From Clostridia bacterium (GTDB taxonomy: Bacteria; Bacillota; Clostridia; Christensenellales; Borkfalkiaceae), in NCBI GenBank assembly GCA_029071285.1, contig JAIEAS010000152.1, positions 1 through 7,029 of the forward strand: a DNA stretch of 7,029 nucleotides. Reading direction: 5' to 3'. The notes beneath the pieces are model-generated. The model was not told the DNA's origin. It did not search any database and saw nothing but the letters and a program-made list of their open reading frames with translations. Position numbers and translations under genes: made by a program. Below are positions 1 through 6,977 of the stretch, piece after piece. Numbering within the stretch: the stretch's first letter is position 1; each line of letters starts with the position of its first letter.

Positions 1-1
1 A

Positions 2-130
2 AGGCTTTGGCTATCTTTAATCTTGTCATTTTTATGCGCAGCATTATTATGCTGTGCTTTTGTATTGCCTTTTTCGGATAAAAATAAGGAATTAGCACCC
101 AGGGCAGCCGCTTCTAACGCAAACGCAATT
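2..130 (+). other. Signal peptide region (start lost off the left edge)
   Basis: The first codons in frame give a basic residue followed by about 23 hydrophobic residues (Leu, Ile, Phe, Ala, Cys, Val), ending at Pro-Phe-Ser-Asp near nucleotide 78. A polar stretch and Ala-rich AxA-type cleavage candidates follow at about 101-130. This is the layout of a Sec signal peptide whose extreme N-terminus is missing. Cysteines lie in the hydrophobic core, but the residues around them do not fit a good lipobox, so signal peptidase I processing is more likely than a lipoprotein. Confidence 0.7.
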
Positions 131-3100
131 ACTCTTAATATAACGGACACAAAATATTATTGGGTAGGGAGTACAAGTCCGTGGGGTACGACTTATACTC
201 AGTGGACAGCGTCGGGCGGCGATATGTACGCTAATGCAAGCGGTAACGTTATTAATTTTGGCGGAACTAGCGGCAGTGCTTACGTAGGCAGAGGCGTTTT
301 CGTTGAGTTTGAAATGTGCGTTACCGTGCCGGCAAAGGAAAGATATACTGTTGACTATTCTATCGTATATCAACTGCAAAAAAGAACGTCTTTAAAATCG
401 TCTGCTGTTATTCAAATTTATAATTACGGGTTTTCTAACGATACGGTAACGGCACCGACGGCAAAGAGTAAGAATTCAAAGTTGGACGTACCGACTGACC
501 CGAACTCTATTTCCTATGCCACTATTGACTCTTCAACAAACGTCTTGTCGGCAAAGACGGCGACGTTAAATAACGTCGTATACGAAAACGATACTTCGCA
601 CGACCAGGAATTCAGACAAAGGCTCGTTTGTTGGTCGGGTGAAGGTTACGGAAGCGGTACATATTACGGTACTTGTACCGTTAATTCTGCGGTTACGAAA
701 GTTGAAAAGTTAAATTTTGACATTCCAACCGATATTAGCACGATATATGACGGAAGCGATTTCCACGACATTACTTCCTCGGTTTACGCTGACTCGGGTT
801 GGTACGTTGCTAATGGAATGGAATTTACTTTCCCCGCAACACCCACCGAGTACCGTGATGCGGGAACATACGAAAATATTTCGGTTGCAATTAAGCAGGA
901 TATGCTAAATGCCGGAGTAAAGTGGGAAGACGATTCGGTTAACGACAAAATTTTTAAATTAACCGTAAACAAAAAATCGCTAACCTTAAAAGAGTTTCAG
1001 CTCGACGGCGATTATAAGCTCGTAGGTGCGCTTGAACTTGACGACACGATAACGGACAACGTAATTTACGGGCGCGACGACGGCAAAGTAACTTTTAAAC
1101 TTAAATATAAAAAGACGGATAATAGTTACGATAGTTATGAGGTGCCTTCGGTTCTCAAAGGCGGTGCGGGCAACTATACCGCAGTTGCTGAAATGACGGA
1201 TACTTCCGGTAACTATTCGCTTGTAGCGTGCAGTAAAGCGTTTACCATAGGCAAAAAATCGGTAACTCTGCCCGTGCTTGAAGGCTCAAATTCGAAACCG
1301 TACGACGACGGCAACGACGTTGAATTCGTTTTCAGCGGAGTTACCGATTTCGTTGAAATCGTTGCTCCGGGTATGACGGTCGGTGCAGTTGACCAAAACG
1401 GATATTGCACCCTTACGGCAACGGCGGTAGATACGTATCCCGTTACTTTCAAGCTGAAAGACGTAAACAATATGGAATGGGTGAGCGACGGAACGAACGG
1501 AAGCAAAACGCTTGCAGGCGGCTTGGAAATTACGCCCAAGACTGCGGTGCTTACGGTAGCAACCGACGACGGAAGCTGGAGCTGGGAAAAGGATACCGCA
1601 AAGGATATTGAAATAACCGTCGGTCTGGTGAGCGCGGCTGATTTGCCAAACCTTACCATAAATTTAACTTACTCAAAAACGGGTACCGCGCCCAAAACCA
1701 TTACGGCAATTTACGACCCTGTAAGCGGAAAATACAAGGCTACCATTCCCGGACTTAAACAGATAGCAAATGATTACACCCTTACGGTAGCACTTGCTGC
1801 CGGCGGAAATTATACGGGAACTGCGGCGCCCAAAACGTTTGAAATTACGGGCACGGTTGCACCCTTTGACGAGCAGTACTTAGTATGGCGTTACACCGTT
1901 GACGGCAAGCAGGTTGAAATGAACGACTTCGTTTACGATAACGGCGTGGTTCAGCTCGGTTACACGGGCAGTGAGTACGAATTTTCGGTTGACGAGGACG
2001 CGCTTCTGAACATCACCGGAAACGGCGGTGTAACCGTAAGCGTGAAGGTAAGCGATAAAGGCTTTACCGGAGATAAAAAGGCAACCAACGTTAAGACGAA
2101 CGGCGACGGAACTTACACCGTTACGGTGTGGATTGAAGCATACGACATAAACACCGTTTTCCCCGAAACGCCGTTTGAACTGACCTATAAAATCAATCCT
2201 CAGGAATTCGATACAAATAAACTCGTATGGGTTTACCAGTATCTCGGCGATACGGGCTGGACTAAGTACGACAGCAATAATCCCCCCGAAGATAAGACTT
2301 TAAAGGTTACGCTGAACGTAATGTACGAGGACGGCGGAAAGCTTCAGCCGTTACCCAACGGACTTACGGCGAAGTACCTCGGAAACACTCTCGGCGGAAA
2401 GGGCACTGCCGAAGCGACCGCAAAATTCACCTGCTCCGATACTAACTATAAAGTGCCCGACGATATGGTGCTTAACTGGGAAGTAACATCCGAGGTTATA
2501 AATATCGTCTGGAACGAGGAAGCGAGCTTAGAGGACGAGGACGGAGTTTACTATACCCCTCTTCTGACCCAACACGAAAAATATAAAAACGTGCTGAAGT
2601 ACGAGTACGTGCGCACCGATACGGGCGAAAGCGGCTTCGGCTTTGAAGCACTGAAAAAGTTCTGGGAAGACGCAGGTTCCACGACGATGATTCCCGTGCG
2701 CGTTACGGTCAGCCTTGTTGACGGCGCAGAAGACAACTACGTTCTGCGCGGTACCGATAACTGCGACTTCGAAGTGGGCGACACCAAGACGCGCGCAACG
2801 CTTACCGTGGAAGCTACCGGTTGGTATTTCGAAATGCAGCTTTCAATCAGCTTGAAGCAGGACGGCGGAAAAGAAGTAAACCCCGATTTCTACAACGTAG
2901 TTTACTACAAGGACGGCGAAGCGGTTGAAAACTTTGACGTGAACACCGCGGATGCGGGCGAGTATCAGGTGGGCATAATCTTCAATTCCCCGTACGACGA
3001 GCAGTTCGTCCGCGTTGCGAAGAAATCCTTCGTGATTGAGGAAAAGCCGATTGATATTCCCGAAATTTCGGAAATAACTTTTACGGGCTACGATATTGAC

Positions 3101-4549
3101 CTTACCGAGTATTTCAGCGAGGCGTTTAAAAAGCTTATCGAGGACGGCGTAGTTACGATAACCGCGGGCGCAAGTCAGCGCAACGCGGGCGGCTGGACGG
3201 CTTATCTCGAGCTTGCGAAAAACTACAAGTGGAATATCCCCGAGGATGGCGGAAAATCCTTATCGAAGCTTGCGCTTGCCGCGGACGAGGCTGAGCCCGT
3301 AATCAACGGCAGCGAGCTTGAATTGCCGTGGACGATTAACCGCGCGAAGCTCGTTTCAAACTGGGACCTTAAAGGCAAGGCGGGCGCAAAAAATACCGCG
3401 CTTTCGGCTTGGCAGAACAAGATAAACGACGGCACGGTTGCCGTTGGGTTGGATTACAAGTACTTCGATAACAGCAAAGTGCAGCTCAGTGAAGTCGTGT
3501 TCAAGAGCGGTGAAACGCTGTTCGTGAGCGCGTTCTTAACCGGTGACGACAAGGACAATTTCGAGTTCGAGGGCGGCATAGGCGAAACCAAGCAGGAATC
3601 CGCTATGGTCGAATACAAAGTGCCCAAGAGCGGAGTTGAAGCCGCGCTCAGCACGGTTAAAGACTTTGCAACCAAGACGTGGCTGGGACTTCCTATCTGG
3701 GCTTGGCTTCTGATTGCGCTTGCGCTGATAATACTTCTGATTATAATAATCGTTGTTGCGAAGAAGCAAGCAAAGACCAAGGAACAGCGCGAGGAAATCA
3801 AAGCGCGCAAAGAGGAAGAGAAACAGCGCAGAGAAGACGAGCGTAGAATGCAGCAGGAAAGACTGCAAGCCGAGCGCGAGCTTGCTATGGCTAAACAGCA
3901 GGCGGAGCTTGAAAAGATACGCGCACAGGCTCAGGCAGGTATGGCGGGAGCAAGTATGGCGACTATGGCTATGCAGCAGCCCGCACAGCAACAGCCTGTT
4001 CAGCAGCCTATGCAAATGCAGCAGCAGGCAATGCCTACGCCTATGCAGGTGCAGATGCCTCAGCCTCAGATGCAGTCTTACCCGCAAATGCAGGGCTATG
4101 ACGGCGGAATGATGGCAAGGGTTATGGAAGAACTTGCCGCAATCCGCGCCGAACAGAAGAACAAGACCGAGGCGGAGCTTGCGAACGCAAAACTGCTCGT
4201 CGAGTTCGAGAGACTGCGCGGCGATATGAAGCAGTACGGCGGAATGAATATGAACGGTATGCAGAACGGTGCGATACCCGCGAACGTGGTTATTGCGCTT
4301 CTGGAAGCGGTGAAGAACGGCAACGTTGCGCCGATAAGCATAAACACGGCGCCCGCACCCGTTGCGGAAATTCCGCAGAACGTTGAGGAAAGCACGGCAA
4401 TTTCCACGCCGACTATGTATCCCGCGGACGCGGTTATCACGACCACGACGACGGTTGACACGACCAAGAAGACCGACAGCGCAACCATTCGCCGTGAGCG
4501 CGAGGATACCTTTGCCGACGTCGACGGTTTCTATGACTCAATAGATTAA
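2..4549 (+). CDS. Giant single-pass surface protein with MBG/Ig-like beta repeats and cytosolic coiled-coil tail (5' end cut by window)
   Basis: Probable envelope-spanning surface protein; precise function unknown. The frame is open to the left edge, and the residues before the first possible start (TTG at 23) read RLWLSLIL and continue a hydrophobic signal sequence, so the true start probably lies upstream. Residues below are numbered from that TTG. Order: signal peptide core to about 17, with Ala-rich cleavage candidates around 27-36; a beta-rich domain of unknown type, about 37-229; roughly ten divergent beta units of 80-115 residues, 230-1205; one membrane helix, 1224-1246, followed by Lys-Lys; a charged coiled coil, 1247-1305; a Gln/Met/Pro-rich stretch, 1312-1358; a second helical region, 1363-1404; a Thr-rich and acidic end. 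The positive residues after the helix predict an outside ectodomain and a cytosolic tail. There is no LPXTG sorting signal, S-layer homology domain or enzyme motif. Adhesion or envelope scaffolding is plausible but inferred. The coding frame is secure; function is not. Confidence 0.9.
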   Translation, partial: RLWLSLILSFLCAALLCCAFVLPFSDKNKELAPRAAASNANAITLNITDTKYYWVGSTSPWGTTYTQWTASGGDMYANASGNVINFGGTSGSAYVGRGVFVEFEMCVTVPAKERYTVDYSIVYQLQKRTSLKSSAVIQIYNYGFSNDTVTAPTAKSKNSKLDVPTDPNSISYATIDSSTNVLSAKTATLNNVVYENDTSHDQEFRQRLVCWSGEGYGSGTYYGTCTVNSAVTKVEKLNFDIPTDISTIYDGSDFHDITSSVYADSGWYVANGMEFTFPATPTEYRDAGTYENISVAIKQDMLNAGVKWEDDSVNDKIFKLTVNKKSLTLKEFQLDGDYKLVGALELDDTITDNVIYGRDDGKVTFKLKYKKTDNSYDSYEVPSVLKGGAGNYTAVAEMTDTSGNYSLVACSKAFTIGKKSVTLPVLEGSNSKPYDDGNDVEFVFSGVTDFVEIVAPGMTVGAVDQNGYCTLTATAVDTYPVTFKLKDVNNMEWVSDGTNGSKTLAGGLEITPKTAVLTVATDDGSWSWEKDTAKDIEITVGLVSAADLPNLTINLTYSKTGTAPKTITAIYDPVSGKYKATIPGLKQIANDYTLTVALAAGGNYTGTAAPKTFEITGTVAPFDEQYLVWRYTVDGKQVEMNDFVYDNGVVQLGYTGSEYEFSVDEDALLNITGNGGVTVSVKVSDKGFTGDKKATNVKTNGDGTYTVTVWIEAYDINTVFPETPFELTYKINPQEFDTNKLVWVYQYLGDTGWTKYDSNNPPEDKTLKVTLNVMYEDGGKLQPLPNGLTAKYLGNTLGGKGTAEATAKFTCSDTNYKVPDDMVLNWEVTSEVINIVWNEEASLEDEDGVYYTPLLTQHEKYKNVLKYEYVRTDTGESGFGFEALKKFWEDAGSTTMIPVRVTVSLVDGAEDNYVLRGTDNCDFEVGDTKTRATLTVEATGWYFEMQLSISLKQDGGKEVNPDFYNVVYYKDGEAVENFDVNTADAGEYQVGIIFNSPYDEQFVRVAKKSFVIEEKPIDIPEISEITFTGYDIDLTEYFSEAFKKLIEDGVVTITAGASQRNAGGWTAYLELAKNYKWNIPEDGGKSLSKLALAADEAEPVINGSELELPWTINRAKLVSNWDLKGKAGAKNTALSAWQNKINDGTVAVGLDYKYFDNSKVQLSEVVFKSGETLFVSAFLTGDDKDNFEFEGGIGETKQESAMVEYKVPKSGVEAALSTVKDFATKTWLGLPIWAWLLIALALIILLIIIIVVAKKQAKTKEQREEIKARKEEEKQRREDERRMQQERLQAERELAMAKQQAELEKIRAQAQAGMAGASMATMAMQQPAQQQPVQQPMQMQQQAMPTPMQVQMPQPQMQSYPQMQGYDGGMMARVMEELAAIRAEQKNKTEAELANAKLLVEFERLRGDMKQYGGMNMNGMQNGAIPANVVIALLEAVKNGNVAPISINTAPAPVAEIPQNVEESTAISTPTMYPADAVITTTTTVDTTKKTDSATIRREREDTFADVDGFYDSID
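710..3637 (+). repeat. Tandem array of about ten divergent MBG/Ig-like beta units in the surface protein
   Basis: Protein-level repeats of 80-115 residues, too diverged to see as DNA repeats. Approximate unit boundaries (residues from TTG 23): 230, 317, 411, 506, 613, 727, 824, 926, 1008, 1107 and 1205. Recurring marks are a Tyr-Asp-Gly type opening (YDG 242-244; YDD in the third unit), Asp-Ala-Gly-(Thr/Glu)-Tyr turns (279-283 and 977-981), closing strands such as KLTVNKK, FTIGKK, LEITPK and PWTINRAK, and a new unit often opening with a hydrophobic-x-Trp strand (LVWRY, LVWVY, NIVWN, VSNWD). This pattern matches bacterial MBG-type and related immunoglobulin-fold domains of secreted proteins. 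The unit count is by eye and may be off by one or two. Confidence 0.6.
3692..3760 (+). other. Transmembrane helix of the surface protein
   Basis: Residues 1224-1246 form an unbroken hydrophobic run, starting with Pro-Ile-Trp-Ala-Trp and continuing through Leu/Ile/Val/Ala, about 23 residues long. Lys-Lys-Gln and a strongly charged helix follow immediately. The positive charges on the C-terminal side indicate an extracellular N-terminus and a cytosolic C-terminus. Confidence 0.9.
3761..4234 (+). other. Cytosolic coiled coil, Gln/Met/Pro-rich linker and second helical segment of the surface protein
   Basis: After the membrane helix, residues 1247-1305 are almost entirely Lys, Glu, Arg, Gln and Ala with spaced Leu/Ile/Met, a predicted long charged alpha-helix or coiled coil. 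Residues 1312-1358 are low-complexity Gln, Met, Pro and Ala, encoded by many CAG/CAA, ATG and CCT/CCC codons at 3956-4096. Residues 1363-1404 return to an amphipathic helical pattern (MARVMEELAAIRAEQ and following). This could oligomerise or bind a cytosolic partner. It is not similar to any enzymatic or kinase domain that I recognise. Confidence 0.65.
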
Positions 4550-4563
4550 TAGTACAGTAAAAC

Positions 4564-4592
4564 AGCCGCCCGCGGAAAATTCGCGGGCGGCT
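4564..4592 (+). terminator. Rho-independent-type terminator of the surface-protein gene
   Basis: Begins 15 bases after the stop codon. The arm A-GCCGCCCGCG (4564-4574) pairs perfectly with CGCGGGCGGC-T (4582-4592), giving an 11-bp, nearly all-GC stem around a 7-base loop, GAAAATT. The following bases, TTGCGTTATTG, are T-rich but not a clean T run, so release efficiency is uncertain. The position between two independent transcription units supports a terminator. Confidence 0.78.
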
Positions 4593-4619
4593 TGCGTTAT
4601 TGTAATTTGAATTTTATAT

Positions 4620-4648
4620 TTGCTAAATTCCATTAAATGCGTTATAAT
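4620..4648 (+). promoter_or_regulatory. Sigma-A-type promoter for the restriction-modification operon
   Basis: A perfect -10 hexamer TATAAT lies at 4643-4648, and TTGCTA at 4620-4625 (4 of 6 matches to TTGACA) lies exactly 17 bases upstream. Transcription would start near 4655, leaving a leader of about 47 bases before the ATG at 4702. No clear operator or control-protein box is seen in the leader. Confidence 0.7.
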
Positions 4649-4690
4649 GCAAGTGAATATAGTAAATAGCAGTTTAAAAATATTTATCTT

Positions 4691-4704
4691 AGAGGTAACA
4701 TATG
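4691..4704 (+). promoter_or_regulatory. Ribosome binding site fixing the nuclease-methylase start
   Basis: AGAGG at 4691-4695 sits 6 bases before ATG 4702 and 12 bases before the next in-frame ATG at 4708, so 4702 is the better start. Confidence 0.65.
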
Positions 4705-6447
4705 AGAATGTTTGAAAAAATTATAGGTGAAGAGTATCTTGTTTCGAATATTGAAAATAACGAATATTCTTATCAGAAAAATTTCAAACGCGAGCAGATT
4801 GCAAAAATTTTGGGTAAAAATGTTTCCGATAAGTTAAATAAAAATTTAGACAGACGGTTTTATCATAACGGCGTTGCGGTTTTGGTTGAAAAGAAGCAGG
4901 GGCAGAATTTAGAAAAGCACGTTGAACAGCTTGATAATTACATAAAACTGGAGCAGGCTCTTAAAACAAGAAAAATAGTAGGTATTTTGTACGATATAGA
5001 AACGGGCGATTTTTTGTGCCGCACGCATAAAGACGAATTTTCGTTTAAGCCTATGGATTATTACGAAGGTTTATTTGAAGAGGAAATACCGAAGGAAGAA
5101 ATATATTTAAGGGTTCAGTCGATAAATAAAAAACTGCACAAGCTGGGCTTGGCGGACTTGATTTCGAGAATGATGTTTACGGGATTGGCTTTGGTTGGAT
5201 TGCGCATAGCAATCGACGAAGATTTGCCGATTCCGACGACGTCGTTTGACGATATGAAAAGTTCGATATCGAATATTATAAAAAACAAAATTCCAACCGG
5301 TTCAGCTAATAAAGACAGTAAGTTATATTTGCTTGCGGAAGAGTTTAATAAAATTTCATTGAACGAAAGCGTTCAGCATGACGTAGAATCTATCTACGAC
5401 GATATCTACAGGATTAGCGAGTGGATTAATTCGTATTATTGGGACGGCAAGGACGCTATGGCTATATTTTTTAACGAGTTCCGCCGTTATGCCGGCAAAC
5501 GCGAGCATGGTCAGGTTTTTACGCCTGAGATATGGGCGGAGCTAATGTACAAACTTGCCGATGTCAAATATACCAACCGTGTTTTGGACGCAGCGTGCGG
5601 TTCGGGTACGTTTTTAACTAAAACGATGAGTAAAATGATACGCGAAAAGCCCGAAAAAGCTTCGGAAATTAAGTCGACACATATATTCGGCGTCGAGTGG
5701 TCGAGGTCGCTGTACGTGCTGGCTTGCGTAAATATGCTGATGCATAAGGACGGAAAGACTAATATAATACAAGCCGATTCTACTGACGCCCGCGTAGGTA
5801 AATGGATTAAAAATTTAGAAATAGACAGGGTTTTAATGAATCCTCCGTTTGAAAATCAGACGGGAATAAAAATAGTTAAAAATGTTTTAGATAATGTTAA
5901 AGAGGACGCAGTGTGCGCGTTCATTTTGCCTGACAGAACACTGTATACCAAATCACAGAAAGTTGTTAGGTCGATTTTGGCTAATCATACTCTGGAAAAA
6001 ATTATTAAAATGCCTGAAAATATCTGGCAGGGAATTGCAGGCGTTACGACTTCGATTTTTATTTTCAGAGCAAAAATGCCTCACGCCAATAAACCGATAG
6101 TTAAATATTGGATTAAGGAAGATTTGTTGGTAACGGTTAAAAATGCAGGACGGCAAGACGTTAACAACAGATGGGTTGACGACGGCAGCGATAATCTTTT
6201 AAAATATTGGGCAGACGTAATTAACAATAACAGAGAGCATAGTACCAAGCAGGTTTCAACAACGTTGGAGTATAAAGTGCCGAAACAGCAAGTTGACTTG
6301 ACGGAAGAAAGTTTTATTAAAACGGTACTTGACAGAGCAATATTCGAAAACGGGCAAATAAAATCCGAAATTGACGAATTTAAAGAAAAAATTTCATCGC
6401 TGAAAGAATACGAATGGATAATATGGGCGCTTAAAAGTAAGGAGTAA
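4702..6447 (+). CDS. Fused restriction nuclease / N6-adenine DNA methyltransferase (HsdM-like, BcgI-type organisation)
   Basis: Predicted to both methylate adenine and cleave DNA, using AdoMet, under direction of the S-like partner encoded next. The N-terminal part (about 1-130) resembles HsdR-type PD-(D/E)xK nuclease domains: Asp50, then a hydrophobic strand after a turn, VAVLVEKK, giving a D-x12-E63-x-K65 signature, followed by QLDNYI and GILYDIETGDF, as in HSDR_N-like domains. A helical linker of about 140 residues follows. The methylase core begins with GQVFTP (270-275); motif I is LDAACGSGTF (295-304), the acidic ribose-binding residue is probably Glu332 in GVEW, Asp359 lies in the IIQAD strand, and the catalytic motif IV is NPPF (380-383). 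The last 35 or so residues are helical. At 581 residues it is somewhat longer than a typical HsdM, consistent with a fused nuclease. No separate HsdR gene is present in the window. The methylase call is very firm; an active nuclease is inferred from motif pattern only. Alternative: an HsdM variant with a non-catalytic N-terminus. Confidence 0.9.
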   Translation: MRMFEKIIGEEYLVSNIENNEYSYQKNFKREQIAKILGKNVSDKLNKNLDRRFYHNGVAVLVEKKQGQNLEKHVEQLDNYIKLEQALKTRKIVGILYDIETGDFLCRTHKDEFSFKPMDYYEGLFEEEIPKEEIYLRVQSINKKLHKLGLADLISRMMFTGLALVGLRIAIDEDLPIPTTSFDDMKSSISNIIKNKIPTGSANKDSKLYLLAEEFNKISLNESVQHDVESIYDDIYRISEWINSYYWDGKDAMAIFFNEFRRYAGKREHGQVFTPEIWAELMYKLADVKYTNRVLDAACGSGTFLTKTMSKMIREKPEKASEIKSTHIFGVEWSRSLYVLACVNMLMHKDGKTNIIQADSTDARVGKWIKNLEIDRVLMNPPFENQTGIKIVKNVLDNVKEDAVCAFILPDRTLYTKSQKVVRSILANHTLEKIIKMPENIWQGIAGVTTSIFIFRAKMPHANKPIVKYWIKEDLLVTVKNAGRQDVNNRWVDDGSDNLLKYWADVINNNREHSTKQVSTTLEYKVPKQQVDLTEESFIKTVLDRAIFENGQIKSEIDEFKEKISSLKEYEWIIWALKSKE

Positions 6448-6452
6448 TTATG
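6439..6452 (+). promoter_or_regulatory. Ribosome binding site of the S-like gene, inside the end of the methylase gene
   Basis: AAGGAG at 6439-6444 overlaps the last codons of the upstream gene, whose stop TAA is at 6445-6447. The S-like ATG at 6450 follows with a 5-base spacer. This arrangement implies translational coupling and one transcript. Confidence 0.8.
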
Positions 6453-6977
6453 GAATTAACAGTTATTGACGACTTTGTAAGCAAACTCAAACAAAACAAA
6501 AAGGTTGACAGGACTGCGTGGAAAGAATTTGATTTAATCGGACTATTTCCCGATATAGGACGCGGAACAAGGCTGGTAAAAGCAAATCGCCAACCCGGAA
6601 CTATGCCTTTGGTTACGGCAGGTCAATTTAATAACGGTATCTCTTGCTATATTTTACCCCCGAAAGAGAACGAGGTTTTTGAAAATTGTGTAACTATAGA
6701 TATGTTCGGAAATTGCTTTTATCAACAAGGGCAATTTGTTTGTGACGATAATGTATATCCTATCAAAAATATACAAAATAAGTACGTCGGACTATTTATT
6801 GCTACGGTTTTACATAATGCTGTAGAAGCAGAATTTGATTTCAGCAAACAAGTAAGATTGAAGCAGTTGCAACAAATAAAAATAAAATTACCCGTGGACA
6901 AAGACGGCAATCCTGATTTCAAGTATATGGAAAAATATATGCAAGACCTGGAAGTATGGGTTATGAAAAAATTTTAA
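6450..6977 (+). CDS. Half-size specificity (S) subunit with a single target-recognition domain
   Basis: Predicted DNA-recognition partner of the upstream nuclease-methylase, placing it on a specific sequence. At 175 residues it is about half a usual type I HsdS (roughly 400) and also well short of two-domain type IIB S subunits. A short N-terminal helix (1-20) leads to the typical Methylase_S opening W24-KEFDLIGLF and the GRGTR turn (37-41). The conserved core PLVTAGQFNNGISCYI (53-68) and VTIDMFGNCFYQQGQF (81-96) follow, then FDFSKQVRLKQLQQIKIKLPV (129-149), and the closing signature GNPDFKYMEKYMQDLE (153-168). The gene starts 2 bases after the methylase stop. The reading frame ends cleanly with TAA after a complete domain, so it looks like a natural single-domain form rather than a broken gene. 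It probably acts as a dimer. A truncated two-domain ancestor cannot be excluded because the window ends 52 bases later. Confidence 0.85.
   Translation: MELTVIDDFVSKLKQNKKVDRTAWKEFDLIGLFPDIGRGTRLVKANRQPGTMPLVTAGQFNNGISCYILPPKENEVFENCVTIDMFGNCFYQQGQFVCDDNVYPIKNIQNKYVGLFIATVLHNAVEAEFDFSKQVRLKQLQQIKIKLPVDKDGNPDFKYMEKYMQDLEVWVMKKF

Noticed and set aside
32..58. Cysteines in the signal peptide as a possible lipoprotein lipobox
   Set aside because: The residues before each Cys do not fit a good [LVI]-[AST]-[GA]-C pattern and the hydrophobic core continues past them.
3611..3634. Peptide EYKVPK occurs both in the surface protein and in the methylase (6268-6285)
   Set aside because: Only six residues match, the contexts are unrelated, and the flanking sequences diverge at once; most likely chance.
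3536..4087. Long antisense open frame (183 codons) opposite the coiled-coil and Gln-rich region, and similar antisense frames at 1213-1659, 3454-3810 and 4096-4488
   Set aside because: They mirror biased codons of the sense gene: Leu/Arg/His-rich or Ser/Thr-rich low-complexity products without ribosome binding sites or recognisable domains.
3973..4090. CAG-rich tract as a CRISPR-like or DNA tandem repeat
   Set aside because: There is no fixed repeat unit or spacer pattern; it is protein-coding low complexity.
4649..4690. Possible riboswitch or control-protein box in the leader of the restriction-modification operon
   Set aside because: The leader is short and AT-rich, with no stable hairpin or clear inverted repeat.
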